From Sphaerolaimus hirsutus (Eukaryota; Nematoda; Chromadorea; Monhysterida; Sphaerolaimidae), in assembly GCA_964036195.1 (NCBI GenBank), contig OZ038456.1, positions 27,591,188 through 27,655,187 on the forward strand: a DNA stretch of 64,000 nt, given 5' to 3'. Numbering within the stretch: position 1 is the stretch's first letter; each line of letters starts with the position of its first letter. Positions 53,990 to 64,000 of this stretch are shown in pieces. Both the position numbers and the translations under genes were made by a program. The notes below the pieces were generated by a model that made no database searches, was not told where the DNA came from, and saw only the letters and a list, made by a program, of their open reading frames with translations.

Positions 53990-54490
53990 ACACACGCTAG
54001 TTGACGATGACATGAGGTGTCAACTGGGCCGACTGGTTTCCATTAGGCCGCGTTTACACGGATTTTTTGTGACGACTCGACAAAAATAAAACGTTCAATA
54101 AGTTGAGTAAAAATGTTCCATATTTATGAGAAAAAGTGGTCAATTATACATCTAACCTAGGCAAATACGCATGTCAAATTGCACAATCGTGCTTGTAGCT
54201 CATGAGTTAAAGGCGTTTGAAAACTTTTACTGTTGTCGGACAGTTGTCGGACTGTCCCCGACAGCCAGCAACAATAGCAAACTTTTTTCTAACGTTATAA
54301 ATCTTGAGCTACAAGCACGAGTCTGCAATTTGGCCTGCATATTCGCTTAGGTAGAAGGTATACTCGACCACTTTTTCCCATGAATATGGCACCTTTTTAC
54401 TCAACTTATTGAACTTTTTAGTGATTTTGAGTCGTCACAAAAAATCCGTGTAAACGCGGCCTTAGACTTGAGTTGACGGGAATGCACATT
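53990..54490. mobile_element. CTAG-type arm with a TAAGGCC-family MITE inside
   Basis: CGCCACACACGCTAGTTGAC precedes the TAAGGCC element at 54044-54464 (TAGGCCGCGTTTACACGGAT and its complement, 70-base arms). Confidence 0.75.
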
Positions 54491-54561
54491 CCAATATTAG
54501 ACAATCCCTTCTCGACATCGCCGCATGTGCGCTAAAATACTGTTCTGCGACCCGTTGATAA

Positions 54562-54763
54562 TGGCGCCACACAAGCTAGTTTTCAACCAAAATTTTGAAA
54601 ACTTGTAGATCTGCATTGAATGCATTTGAATTTTCTAGAATGAGGTGCCCGTCATCTACAGTTGACGGAGAGTAAAAATGCCTCATTCTAGAAAACTCAA
54701 CGCGTTCAATGCTGATTTAAGAGTTTTCAAAAAGGAACATTGAAAACTAGCTTGTGTGGGGCC
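54562..54763. mobile_element. CTAG-family MITE, 'GCTAGTTTTCAAC' type
   Basis: GGCGCCACACAAGCTAGTTT left, GAAAACTAGCTTGTGTGGGG right; the inner GTCATCTACAGTTGACGGAG is palindromic. Confidence 0.82.
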
Positions 54764-54798
54764 AATGCCGCTGAACTGAACATCTAACTGAAACTTAT

Positions 54799-55019
54799 TG
54801 ACGCTGCACACACTAGTTTACTGACGGTAATTTAAGAATTTGGTAAACTCATTTTTTAGTTTCCTAGCGCATCTAAGTTTACCACAATGTGTTATTTTCA
54901 ATCTCCGTCAACTGCAGTTGACGAACAGCTCATTTAGGTATAATCAGATGCGCTCAGAAGCCAAGAAATGAGTTTACCAAATTCTTAGTTTACCGTTAGT
55001 AAACTATTGTGTGCAGCGC
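54799..55019. mobile_element. CTAG-family MITE, 'TAGTTTACTGACGG' type
   Basis: GACGCTGCACACACTAGTTT left, GTTAGTAAACTATTGTGTGC right. Confidence 0.82.
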
Positions 55020-55543
55020 CAATAAGGTTCAGTTAGATGTGTAAAAATCCGTTCGATTGTGTATCGAATGTTGTATGACTTTTTCGAGTAAAAAATGTGT
55101 AAATAGTGTATTTTGACTGTTCTTCACGCCCACACAAGTTATGTCAATTAAGCATATTATGCTTCAGAGATTACCATGAACATCAACAGATTTAATTACA
55201 CGCTAACATTGATATGTCAATTATTTTTGATCAATTCACAATAAATACATAATTGAAATGTCATTTGCTTATCCAATGCACCTTTTTCTTTGACGGAGCG
55301 AGAAAATTTCATTTTGTGATACAGTGCTGAAGTCTTGAAGTGCTGAAGTCTGAATCGGACCGAACTCTATACAGGAACTAGCAGGGTTCTCTCCGAACCT
55401 TCGGTCCGGTTTCGCAGTATTTCTCTGCTTTGAAATACCACTTTGGAATAATTTAGTTAGCTCAGAATTTATCGAAACAGTATTTATCAAATTATAACGT
55501 TGTGTGCACGTGCAGAGCATCTCAGTAAAGTATGGAATCGGTG

Positions 55544-56006
55544 CAGGGGTCTCTGAATGTGGGGGGGTATACCCCCCCAAAAAACGGCCCAGCTATCTAT
55601 CTATCCCGGAGGCAAAATTTTGGGCTACTGCCCCCTAAACCCCCCCCCCCCTCCCCAAGCCGCTCAGCTATCTACCTATCTGGAGCGATTTTTGAGAAAC
55701 TATATCACAATTTTCACTCAAAATCGCTATTTTCCATACCTTTTTATAGATTTTCACCTCCAAAATACTAGTTTTTGTTCCTATTTACCTATTTTCAGCT
55801 ATTTTTAGTACTATATGCTCTTGTTTACTCATGTTGAGCTATTTTACACCTACTTTTAGCGATTTTTCTCCCTTCTACACCCTGAAATAGCCTATATATC
55901 AAACCACCACAACCCCCCCCCCATTTTTTCCAGCTATCTATATATCCCGAAGGCCGCTCAGCTATGTATCCAACCACTCGGAGGGTCAAAATTCAAGATA
56001 CCCCTG
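55544..56006. mobile_element. hAT-like MITE (CAGGGGTCTC type), intact relative of 36708
   Basis: Flanks AATCGGTG and AATCGATG match 7 of 8. Ends CAGGGGTCTCTG and AGATACCCCTG. Confidence 0.92.
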
Positions 56007-56211
56007 AATCGATGTATCTAGAAAAAACCCACCAATAATAAAGTGTTGAAGAATTTTCGTTTTTCTGGAATCTAGCATTGAAAAATGGGTGATTGATCCT
56101 GAGAAAATATAATTAAGTAAAATCTCAGAAAATCTCTCAAAACAGCCATACAATCAACTCTTACTTAGAAAAGCCAGAATAATGTAAATAAATACAAATG
56201 CGATATCTTCA

Positions 56212-56615
56212 TACCCTAAATCCTCGAATAAGACCCCAGGGGAGTTATTTTTTCGTCAGAGGTTTTGGAGGGGGGAGTTATTCAAAGGGGGGAGTTATTC
56301 GAGGGGGGGAGTTATTATTTCCTCAGGAAACTTGGACTTAATTCATTGTATGGATGCAGTATGTAAACTGGTGTAATTCAGGTATTTCACTGTCCAACAA
56401 CAACAAAACAATGTGCATAGACTGCACTGCATACACATTATGTATCTGCTGTCGCTGCCATACTATTATTTCATAGTTTTGTATTGTATCCTTTTCATCA
56501 GAGGGAGGAGTTATCTAAGAGGGGGGAGTTATTCAAGGGGGGGGAGTTATTTTTTCCTCACCCCGCCAGCAGGGCGGAGTTATTCGAGGGGGGGTCTTAT
56601 TCGAGGATTTGCGGT
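56212..56615. mobile_element. TA-palindrome MITE, diverged ends
   Basis: ATACCCTAAATCCTCGAATA left, TTCGAGGATTTGCGGT right; blocks of GGGGGGAGTTATT. Confidence 0.82.
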
Positions 56616-57382
56616 ATTTTCTTATTTTTTAATTCAAAAAGGAGATCGTGAATCGTGGAACATCTGGAAAGTCCTGGAACTAAAAATATATAAAAAATTT
56701 AAAATAATATATATATTTCACATTATCTGATGTTTTCTGGATATGAATCAACCATCATTTTTATGCTAATGTGGTCACTTTAGCACCTACCGACCTAATT
56801 ATATGATTGTAGTGAGTGAAAATCTATTTTTGCTTTTGCGGAATAGGGTAGAGATTTCATCGTAATTTTGTGCCATCGGTTCCAATCACCAAATCCAACA
56901 TGCAGTGAAAATTTAATTTGAAGACAAAAGTAAGACGCTTTTGATAGCACTATAAATTACTGAATACAGAAATCTACATCTGCATGTCACTTATCACATT
57001 TAACATTTAAAATCACATAAGTTTTGTGTAACTTATCTGATGACCCTGAAATGTTCATGTTCTGAATGTTATTTATGTCATTGAACTGCGGGGATTTTTG
57101 TTCTCAGATTGAAATTCGTTGATAAAATGGGAACCTTGCTGATTTATCAGTGGGTCTTTTGTAATTTCAGATATTTCATAAAGTTTTCAAATTTGAATAT
57201 AGTGATCGAGTATACATAATCTGCTGATTTCAGCAACTTTCCAAATTGAATCGCTCCATTAAGATTTTTAACGAAAATTTTATTATCTTCATTTCAAATT
57301 TAGTGAAAGTTGAATAGTTAAATACAAAATATTAGCTTTAATAGGTTTATTTTGTTATACAAAGTTCCTGTACAAATCGATT

Positions 57383-57623
57383 GCCTACACACACTAGTTT
57401 TCACCGTGACTTCGCGTGAAAAACTGAAATTTTTTTAAATGCAAATTTATGAACACGGTTGAATGATTTTTATTCAATTAATATTGAATTAAAATAAATA
57501 AAAGTTAAAATTTGAAAATTTGTAAACTAAAACACATAGCATACAAAAAGAGTAGGCTGGATGTGGCCATGTGGCCATTTCAGTTTTCACATCGGTCACG
57601 GTGAAAACTAGTGTGTGTAGGGC
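57383..57623. mobile_element. CTAG-family MITE, 'TTTTCACCGTGAC' type, copy 3
   Basis: GCCTACACACACTAGTTTTC and GTGAAAACTAGTGTGTGTAG; very like 11477-11718. Confidence 0.9.
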
Positions 57624-57750
57624 TAATGGTGTATAAATCGTCAACACATTGGCGCCAATCGCCCATGCGCCAGAGAAAAATGGCGCCAATCACCAAAAGC
57701 GTCTGCCAAATCTCCCATTTTTGATAAAAAGTAGTTCAACAGTTTAATTT

Positions 57751-57940
57751 ATCCACACTAGTTGACAAAATTCGTGTCATCTAAATTCAACTAAAGTGAT
57801 AGATCATAGTTATTTTATATTGTGACATTTAATTTTCATTGTTTCAGTTAAGCGTGATCCTTGAAAAAAATTTATGTGTCAAATTTAGTTGACATTCAGT
57901 TGACACGAATTTGCTATCTCCACTTGTGGTGGGGCCCAAT
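57751..57940. mobile_element. CTAG-family MITE
   Basis: CCACACTAGTTGACAAAATT left, AGTTGACACGAATTTGC and CACTTGTGGTGGGGCC right; the central part ATTTTATATTGTGACATTTA is unique. Confidence 0.7.
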
Positions 57941-58064
57941 TTATCTGGTTCTTAAACCGACAACAATGAATTTCGTTAGCAATTCCGACAATTCCATTAA
58001 TAAAAATTATAAATTAGTTTCTAGGCAAATAGGTATCTAATAAAAATCTACTCAATATTTATCT

Positions 58065-58335
58065 ATGCTATTCATTATGGGCTCGAGCAATACAAAGGCG
58101 ATTAACAAGGAGAAAAATCACTCAAAATCGACCAAAAAATTGTCGAAAAATTCGCAAATTTCTACCGTAAAACGTCGGAATAGCGCGCCCATCCCTACCG
58201 TAACCGAAGAACGATCGTATACGGTAGGAGATAAAAAATTTGACAGATTAACATTGAAACACAATGGCTTAAACGAGACGCATAGTGCGGATGCTCATGG
58301 AAAGAGACATCATCATGGAAAAAGGAAGAAATTTG
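58065..58335 (+). CDS. TOGARAM1: TOGARAM1-like exon 23 (basic linker, or alternative first exon)
   Basis: Open frame reading MLFIMGSSNTKAINKEK, later KRRNSAPIPTVTEERSYTVG and GKRHHHGKRKKF. Donor AAATTTG|GTGATT leaves G, which exon 24 completes. The 5' boundary is uncertain: two TAA codons lie in frame at 58038-58043, and no acceptor before the ATG keeps the frame. Either translation starts here (the second Met gives MGSSNTK, an N-myristoylation-like start) or the exon begins inside the ORF, for example at CAAAG|GCG (58098). Lys/Ser-rich composition matches the linker exons. Confidence 0.6.
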
Positions 58336-58549
58336 GTGATTTTTTAGTTATAAAATTTAGGTGGATTTTTGGTGCTTAAATGTGAATGTATGCAGTTTTA
58401 AAAAAAATTGCTTTTTTTCTCTCCATTTTTTGCCTAACGACGCAAAAGGGATAAGGTTAATAACTAAAACTTCGCTAAAGTAAGGCTGATTATTTATCAA
58501 ATTTATTGGTACATTTTCACCCTGTTTTACGAGTGCATCAAATGTCATC

Positions 58550-58750
58550 GAAGTAGGAAAACGTTGGCGCTGGGTGTCAACTGGTTTTCATGTCAATTCA
58601 GATTTTAGTTGACTGGTCGCTGACCCATACTCAAATATTTACGATATTTTTTATACGACAGCTGCAGTTGAACGAGCATATTCGAACATAATTCGGTGAC
58701 TCGTCAACTGAAACCTGAATTGACATTGCAACTAGTTGACTCCCGGCTTC
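58550..58750. mobile_element. CTAG-related palindrome
   Basis: GTCAACTGGTTTTCATGTCA left, TGACATTGCAACTAGTTGAC right. Confidence 0.55.
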
Positions 58751-58794
58751 AACGAGTACACGTACTGTCATCTCATCAGTCACAGCAAAAAATA

Positions 58795-59160
58795 GGTGTT
58801 TGGATGCGCGGTGAAGCGTCGTGATGTGTCTTCACGCCGACGCTTCCGACGCTTCACCAAGCTGCTCTGCACTTCCACACGCTTCACAAAAATTTTCGTG
58901 AAGACACTTCACGCTTTTTAATATGGTGCTGGCACGCAAACGTATGCGTGAAGCGTGTGGAAGCGCCAAGCAGCGTGAAGTGTCTTCCACATTTTTGGAA
59001 GCGTGTGAAGCGTTTGTGAATCTAGGTGAAGCGTGTGGAAGACACTTCACCACAAATTTCAGGATTCTTGGTGAAGCGTGTGGAAGCGTGTTGAAGCGCG
59101 CCGCTTCACGCGCATCCAGCCCGCTTCCCGACTCATCACACACGCATTTTTTGCTGTGAC
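58795..59160. repeat. GTGAAGCGTGTGGAAGCG repeat block
   Basis: Many direct and inverted copies of GTGAAGCGTGTGGAAG, bounded by CACAGCAAAAAATAGGTGTT and CACGCATTTTTTGCTGTGA, which are inverted relative to each other. Probably a palindromic element with internal reiteration. Confidence 0.7.
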
Positions 59161-59289
59161 TCCAAAATAAATACCCCCCACCCAAATCGCAGCATTGAAA
59201 TCGAGCACAACAACAGATTCGGGGGGCACGCGCAGAAGTGAACCCGTGCTACAACATTCTATCAAAGAGGTCAGTTCTCACCACGGCAC

Positions 59290-59430
59290 AGTCCCGAACC
59301 CTGTAAAGTGGAAATTCCAGTGTCAAATTCATGTGAAATGTCAATAAAAATAAATATTGAAGAAGTTTGTTACTTAAATTTTGACACTTCATGATAATTG
59401 ACAAATTTGTGTGACATTTGACACTTGACC
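59290..59430. mobile_element. GTCCC-family fragment
   Basis: CAGTCCCGAACCCTGTAAAG left; TTGTGTGACATTTGACACTT right; right terminus missing. Confidence 0.6.
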
Positions 59431-59574
59431 AGTTTTCTCAATAGGAAAGCTTAAATATATAAAAATCGAATACCCCCCCCCCGCAGAAAAGGCCCCCTGA
59501 ACACCAATACAACACAGTAAAAAGCTCAAAAACATACCAAAATCATAGCAATCAAAATGGACACCCCCTGGTAG

Positions 59575-59657
59575 TGAGGAGAGCTTCTTTGGGCAAGGCA
59601 AAATCTACAGAACATGAACAAAATGGCAGACCAAATGCGTTTAGCTTTCAGAGTCAG
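59575..59657 (+). CDS. TOGARAM1: TOGARAM1-like exon 24 (linker)
   Basis: Acceptor CCCCTGGTAG|TG, donor AGTCAG|GTGATT. G+TG gives Val, then RRASLGKAKSTEHEQNGRPN and AFSFQSQ. RRAS is a classic PKA-type phosphorylation site by sequence. Phase 0 out. Confidence 0.72.
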
Positions 59658-59692
59658 GTGATTTTTTTGATGATTTTTAAAGTAACTTAAGT

Positions 59693-59812
59693 ACCGTATT
59701 ACCTCGAATTATCCCCCCTTGAAGGAACCCCCCCTCGAATTAACCCCCCCCCCCCTCAAAATGGGCTGGGGAAGTAATAAACCCCCATGGGGGTATTTCA
59801 AGGTAATACGGT
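59693..59812. mobile_element. Minimal TA-palindrome MITE, 120 bases
   Basis: ACCGTATTACCTCGAATTAT left, TTTCAAGGTAATACGGT right; 36 bases after exon 24. Confidence 0.92.
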
Positions 59813-59824
59813 AGTAACTTTGTA

Positions 59825-60065
59825 GAAGTGAATTGCACCCAGTTGCAATTCCGCAACTGGACAAGTTTCAAAAAGTGCTAAGTGGTAAGTACACTTCAAG
59901 TCGTGTTACAGATGCTGCAATCATGTATGCTGCAAGATAGAAAGTCTAACAAACTTAAATATATGTTACAACTTACAAGTAAATTTGCAGTTGAAATGTA
60001 CTTCGTGACTTGATTTTCATTAAACTTGGCACTTTTGTTGTCACTTGTCTACGTGAAAAATGTGC
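59825..60065. mobile_element. Introner-type MITE, intronic copy
   Basis: Left GCAACTGGACAAGTTTCAAA, right TTGTCACTTGTCTACGTGAA; the arms share AAGTGGTAAGT words. Ends degenerate. Confidence 0.6.
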
Positions 60066-60247
60066 GCCTCCCCCCAGTTTTTTCTTGGGCAAACAGAAGT
60101 ATATTTGTACACAGATAAATAAACAATATTTTGATAACAGAAACAATTTGTAGAAAATTTTTTAATGGTGTGCGTTCAAAAAAATTTCAATTCTAAGAAT
60201 CGCGCATTAACAAAATAACAGTTTTAATAATTCTTTTTAATTCGCAG

Positions 60248-60293
60248 CCCGCGCGACGTCAATCGATAAAGCCGTCGAAATCCATGCAAAATG
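60248..60293 (+). CDS. TOGARAM1: TOGARAM1-like exon 25 (linker)
   Basis: 46 bases: acceptor TAATTCGCAG|CCC, donor AAAATG|GTTTGT. It reads PARRQSIKPSKSMQN plus G. Basic and Ser-rich; the phase fits exons 24 and 26. RRQS is another potential basophilic kinase site. Confidence 0.72.
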
Positions 60294-60330
60294 GTTTGTA
60301 GTTTGATAATTTCTAGGATTTGGGACAGGT

Positions 60331-60543
60331 GGCAGTCCCGCACCCTGTAAAGTGTAAAGTAAAGTGTCAAATGTCATGCAAAATGTCATGCAAATTTCTA
60401 ACATTCAATCTAAAATGTGAATCAAAATGAAAAAGGAAAAAACATTATTATTGAGCCTTTAACATTGTGACTGACATGTGAAAAATTTGTATTTCATTTT
60501 ATATGACATTTGGCAGTTTACTTTACACTTTACAAAACTGCCA
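60331..60543. mobile_element. GTCCC-family MITE
   Basis: GGCAGTCCCGCACCCTGTAA left, TTACTTTACACTTTACAAAACTGCC right. In the intron between exons 25 and 26. Confidence 0.85.
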
Positions 60544-60745
60544 CCTTATGTGCCACAAACTTTTCAATCCGTCAAAAACTCTAGTGACTTATTTATATGC
60601 ATTTCTGGAATGAAAGAGTGCGAAAAAGCCAGGTAAAGCGCGCCAGCTCAAATGTGCAACTCAAAGTTGGCACTGATCCAAACAAATGTAACGTAATATT
60701 TTATCAAAATTACAATATATCATATCTCCCTTTTTCAATTTCCAG

Positions 60746-60873
60746 GATTGCACAGATTTTCGTTGGATTCCGAAAACGATTTAGATGATTTTGCCGCGCC
60801 GCCGCCGCCCAGAAGGGGTGGAGTTAAGCAGTTTAATGGTACCGGGGGTAAAACGCTTAATCAGCCCAGCACT
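60746..60873 (+). CDS. TOGARAM1: TOGARAM1-like exon 26 (linker)
   Basis: Strong acceptor TTTCAATTTCCAG|GA, donor AGCACT|GTGAGT. It reads LHRFSLDSENDLDDFAAPPP, PRRGGVKQFNGTGG and KTLNQPST. Acidic then proline/Arg-rich. Vertebrate linkers also carry short acidic 'DLD' patches, a weak similarity. Phase 0 out. Confidence 0.8.
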
Positions 60874-60889
60874 GTGAGTTTGTTATTGT

Positions 60890-61650
60890 TGTTGTCAATT
60901 CTGATAGTGGGAAAGTGGTAAGAAAAGTAGTGGATTTTAAGTAAAGTTGTGTGGTTTGCTGACAAGAAGTCTAAAGTTAAGTAGGTGTATTTAGGTAGAT
61001 TGTGTAAACCCGCGATAATTATGTTTCAATGATTATTGACTAGGGCTCACTTTGGTTGTGTTGTTAGATCAGTTCAGTCTAATAAAGTCCTTGTATACAA
61101 CTTGGACCCGGGGTTGAGGGACCCCCTCCTAAGTCCCTCCAAACTCTAATGATAGGTAGATTTATAATTAGGAATACCTGTTATACTCGGCGGACATGAT
61201 ACTCTGCCATTGTACTCATTTATGTCTCATGTTGGAACCGTGCCAATGATGATAAAGCATGCGATTTTTGTTTAAAAGATGAATAAATCATTGTTGTGAA
61301 TAAAGCCGGAATTAGAGCTCAGCGTCGATTCGACGTGAAATGACGACGTGAAATGACGTCGTGAAATTAATTACACGAGTGTGGATCATGCTACGGGTCT
61401 ACAATTTTCTAAGGATAATATATGAATCAATACCTTAATCGTGTCCAATACTGAGTGTTATCAGCCACAACTAGAGCGAATTGAAAAATTCAATTTTTAT
61501 CATTCCACGTCATCATTTTACGTCAGGGAACAACTTGACATTTCACGTCAGACTATTGCTTGCAATACTTGCATTGCACCTCACCACCAATGTTACTTAT
61601 CATTTACCACTTTTCTTCTCACTTGTTTACTGTTGAACTGGCACCGGTTA
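60890..61650. mobile_element. Introner-type MITE with nested fragments
   Basis: Left TGTCAATTCTGATAGTGGGA with AAGTGGTAAGAAAAG, right CTTTTCTTCTCACTTGTTTACTG and TTGAACTGGCACC. Inside are half of a TATACTC element (from 61190) and a TTAA-palindrome relative (from 61305). Confidence 0.65.
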
Positions 61651-61814
61651 ATATTTTGTGCCTTTTGAGGTTATGTGCAGGGAGGCCTGGCGGGTTTTTT
61701 CCCCAAACTTTTGTGTAAAAACATGAACATAAAAAACTTTTTTCAAACTTTAGTAGACTGTTTCTGGAAGTAGTGTGGTGGGGGTTCGAGTTTTGTATTA
61801 GAAGTAGGTATTAG

Positions 61815-62218
61815 TAGGGTGTCAAATTTCCATTTTCCGTTTCCACTTTCCGCAGGCAATTTTTTCCGTTCCGTTTTCTGGCAAGTGCAAAAAAATTTCT
61901 GTTTCCGTTTTCTGGCAAGTGCAAAAAAATTTCTGTTTCCGTTTTCTGGCAAGTGCAAAAAAATTTCTGTTTCCGTTTTCTGGCAAGTGCAAAAAAATTT
62001 CTGTTTCCGTTTTCTGGCAAGTGCAAAAAAATTTCTGTTTCAGTTTTCTGGCAAGTGCAAATTTTTTTCCGTTTCCGCTTTTCTGCAGGCAAAATTCTTT
62101 CCGTTATCCGCTTTCCGCAGGCAAATTTTTTTCTGTATTCCATTCCGTTTTCCGGCAAGTGCAAATATTTTTCCGTTTCCATTTCCGTTCTCCGTAAAAA
62201 AAATTTGTTGACACCCTA
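61815..62218. mobile_element. hAT-like MITE (TTCCGTTTTCCG type), copy 3
   Basis: TAGGGTGTCAAAT left, GTTGACACCCTA right. Flanks GGTATTAG and GTTATTAG match 7 of 8. A 34-base unit (TTTCTGTTTCCGTTTTCTGG plus CAAGTGCAAAAAAA) repeats about six times inside. Confidence 0.95.
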
Positions 62219-62425
62219 GTTATTAGACTTACCGGAATTACTGGAACGAGTTGTTTTTTATATTCATTTACCGTAGTTGACAAACGCACCTAATTCCAGT
62301 GAACTCACACGACAAAGTTGAGTTTTCAAAAAAAATTAAGTTTACTGGCAATAAACGTTTTCTATGAAATGGACCCTAAGTCAATTACGCACAAATAAAA
62401 TATAGTCATAACTTGCCCCCCGCAG

Positions 62426-62571
62426 AGCACCCTCCCCTCCCTGCGTGGGATGCAAAATGGGGTCCGGGGGCCGCCGCAACAACAACACAGGTCCCTGCCC
62501 CCAAATGCTGGCGCCAAAAGGGCTGGCGCTGCTAAGCCCACTGGCGCTAATATAGTTCCCGCTGCTAAGGG
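62426..62571 (+). CDS. TOGARAM1: TOGARAM1-like exon 27 (linker, last seen in window)
   Basis: Acceptor TTGCCCCCCGCAG|AGC. It reads STLPSLRGMQNGVRGPPQQQ, HRSLPPNAGAKRAG and ends near NIVPAAKG. Proposed donor AAGGG|GTTAGT, leaving two bases; the frame stays open to about 62668 but soon enters a MITE. Its GC-rich codons differ from earlier exons, and its GGCGC words resemble local repeats. TOG3, TOG4 and the stop codon must lie beyond the window. Confidence 0.75.
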
Positions 62572-62601
62572 GTTAGTGAGGGGTGGTATAGGTTTTTATG
62601 T

Positions 62602-62997
62602 ACCGTATTTCCTCGAAATACCCCCGGGGGGTTATTTTTTCAGAGTGAGAATTTTGAGGGGGGGTTAAACGAGGGGGGGGTTACTATTTCGCCAGAAATT
62701 TTTTGAAATCCCAGTACTAAAATGTCGTCTGAAACGTACGCAGACGTCGAAAAAGGCAACAAAAATCGCCATTTATAAGACTCTAAAGACATTTATAAGT
62801 GTGTAGACGTACAAACACTGTTCTCACATAACAGAGTCATCGTTTTTAACGTGTGTTTTGCATTACCCAGATGACAAATCGCAGCCTTTGTCATTTACGT
62901 TCTCTATACACTAAATTTGGGGGGGTATTTCGAGGGGGGGGGGGGGTTATAAGTTCAAAGTGTCCATTTTGAGGGGGGTATTTCGAGGAAATACGGT
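62602..62997. mobile_element. TA-palindrome MITE, long form
   Basis: Interior shares GTCGTCTGAAACGTACGCAG with 37080. Begins 30 bases after the proposed donor of exon 27. Confidence 0.92.
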
Positions 62998-63112
62998 ATA
63001 CTCGGCGGACCGCAAAGTCCGGCCATAATTTTATGAATAAAAAAATGGTGTGATAAATTTCGCAATTATATATTCCATAGTAAAATGAAATATTATGATG
63101 AAAAAACTGTGT

Positions 63113-63925
63113 ACCGTATTTCCTCGAAATACCCCCAGGGGGTTAATATTTGAGGGAAATTCCAGAGTGGGATTTTTAGGGGGGTTTTTATTTCGCTAGA
63201 AATTTTCGTAAATATCGTAGTAAAGAATGGCCTTTTAAATACATACCCAGAACTGGTAATAAACGTCACCAAACGGGACGTATTAGAACATGCAAACGTA
63301 GATATCTACCATATTACCTCGAATTATCCCCCCTTGAATTAACCCCCCCTCGAAATACCCCCTAAAATTCGGCTGAGGAAATAATAAACCCCCCTCGAAA
63401 TACCCCCCCCCCTATAATTGACTGTAAAGGGAACGTACATGACAAATACTGCAGTTTGTGATCTGTACAATGCAGAACACACGTTAAAACTGATGATTGA
63501 GTGACGTTAGGGAAGGGTTTTATGTGTGTATACAGTTATATATGCCTATACACACATATACATCTATGTAACTGATGATTTTTCTACGTCTGACTATGTT
63601 GAATTTCCGAAAATTTCTGGCGAAATAATAGACCCCCCTCGAATACCCCCCCCCCCTCGAATTATCCCCCCCCCTCAAATTTTGCTGGCGAAAAAATAAA
63701 CCCCCTGGGGTATTTCGAGGTAATACGGTATACAAACTACTCTATGTATACCTTATGGTAGCTGCGATGCGATGAGATTTGACCCCAATAAATACATCGT
63801 GTACATTGTATACATGATGTACATCATTCAAGACGGGGGGGGGGGGGTTTCGAGGGGGAGGGGTATTTTTCCTCAACTCGAAAACACCATGGGGGTAATT
63901 CAAAAGGGTATTTACCATATAGTTA
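63113..63925. mobile_element. TA-palindrome MITE with another inside it
   Basis: The outer copy matches 27135-27554. The inner copy (63309-63729) interrupts it: 27135 reads AGATAGCTACACAAACTACT, here AGATATCTA, element, TACAAACTACT, which is a TA duplication. Confidence 0.85.
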
Positions 63926-64000
63926 ACACGGTAATCTTTGGTTCATTATTCAGATGGGTTATGCTAGGTTTCCATACTCGATGTGTGATGTCCGCTGATT

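Larger units (their letters stand above)
51579..58064 (+). other. Intronic region between microexon 22 and exon 23
   Basis: At least one exon must be missing here, because one base is left over at 51578 and no acceptor near 58065 fits that phase. The stretches 55025-55535 and 56616-57380 show nothing else I can name. Confidence 0.5.

Noticed and set aside
61811..62219. Several 90-130-codon ORFs in both directions
   Set aside because: Translation of the 34-base reiterated unit in a hAT-like MITE.

Overview
This looks like about 64 kb of nuclear DNA from an animal with an AT-rich, repeat-packed genome. It holds most of one large multi-exon gene on the + strand, plus more than sixty palindromic, non-autonomous DNA transposons. 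The gene is an orthologue of TOGARAM1 (crescerin, C. elegans CHE-12), a ciliary microtubule-binding TOG-array protein. I saw no bacterial operons, CRISPR, rRNA or autonomous transposase genes. I cannot name the species. A ciliary gene with GT-AG introns and abundant hAT-like and TA-target MITEs fits an aquatic invertebrate. MITE-born introns have been described in larvacean tunicates and some other lineages, but nothing here proves that placement.

Layout. 1-3359: upstream region made of MITEs. 3360-15853: eleven exons encoding TOG1 and TOG2; the best-conserved stretches match vertebrate TOGARAM1. One short exon of TOG1, between 6397 and 9288, was not found. 16861-28083: five exons of the Ser/Thr/Arg-rich linker, interrupted by an 8.9-kb intron with an 80-bp satellite. 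28084-42488: a 14.4-kb intron full of nested transposons, perhaps with one microexon. 42489-45622: a cluster of linker exons. 45623-58043: transposon-rich intron with one likely microexon and at least one missing exon. 58065-62571: five more linker exons. TOG3, TOG4 and the 3' end should lie beyond the right edge.

The exons were chained by translation and codon phase. Almost every junction keeps the frame across GT-AG introns. Breaks remain at 42566/42629, where no GT is available, and between 51578 and 58065.

The most interesting signal is the relation between MITEs and introns. Two introns (27696-27920 and 44323-44651) are, end to end, members of one inverted-repeat family. Their left terminal repeat supplies the donor (CAG|GTGCC-like) and their right one the acceptor (GGCCCCAG|). 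A hAT-like MITE (13179-13627) landed on the acceptor of exon 9, and its 8-bp target duplication rebuilt that acceptor. A third family supplies the acceptor at 43972. Other notable structures are a 720-bp higher-order repeat of nine 80-bp units, eighteen 33-bp units (seventeen identical), several hAT-like families with simple-sequence interiors, and transposons nested up to three deep.
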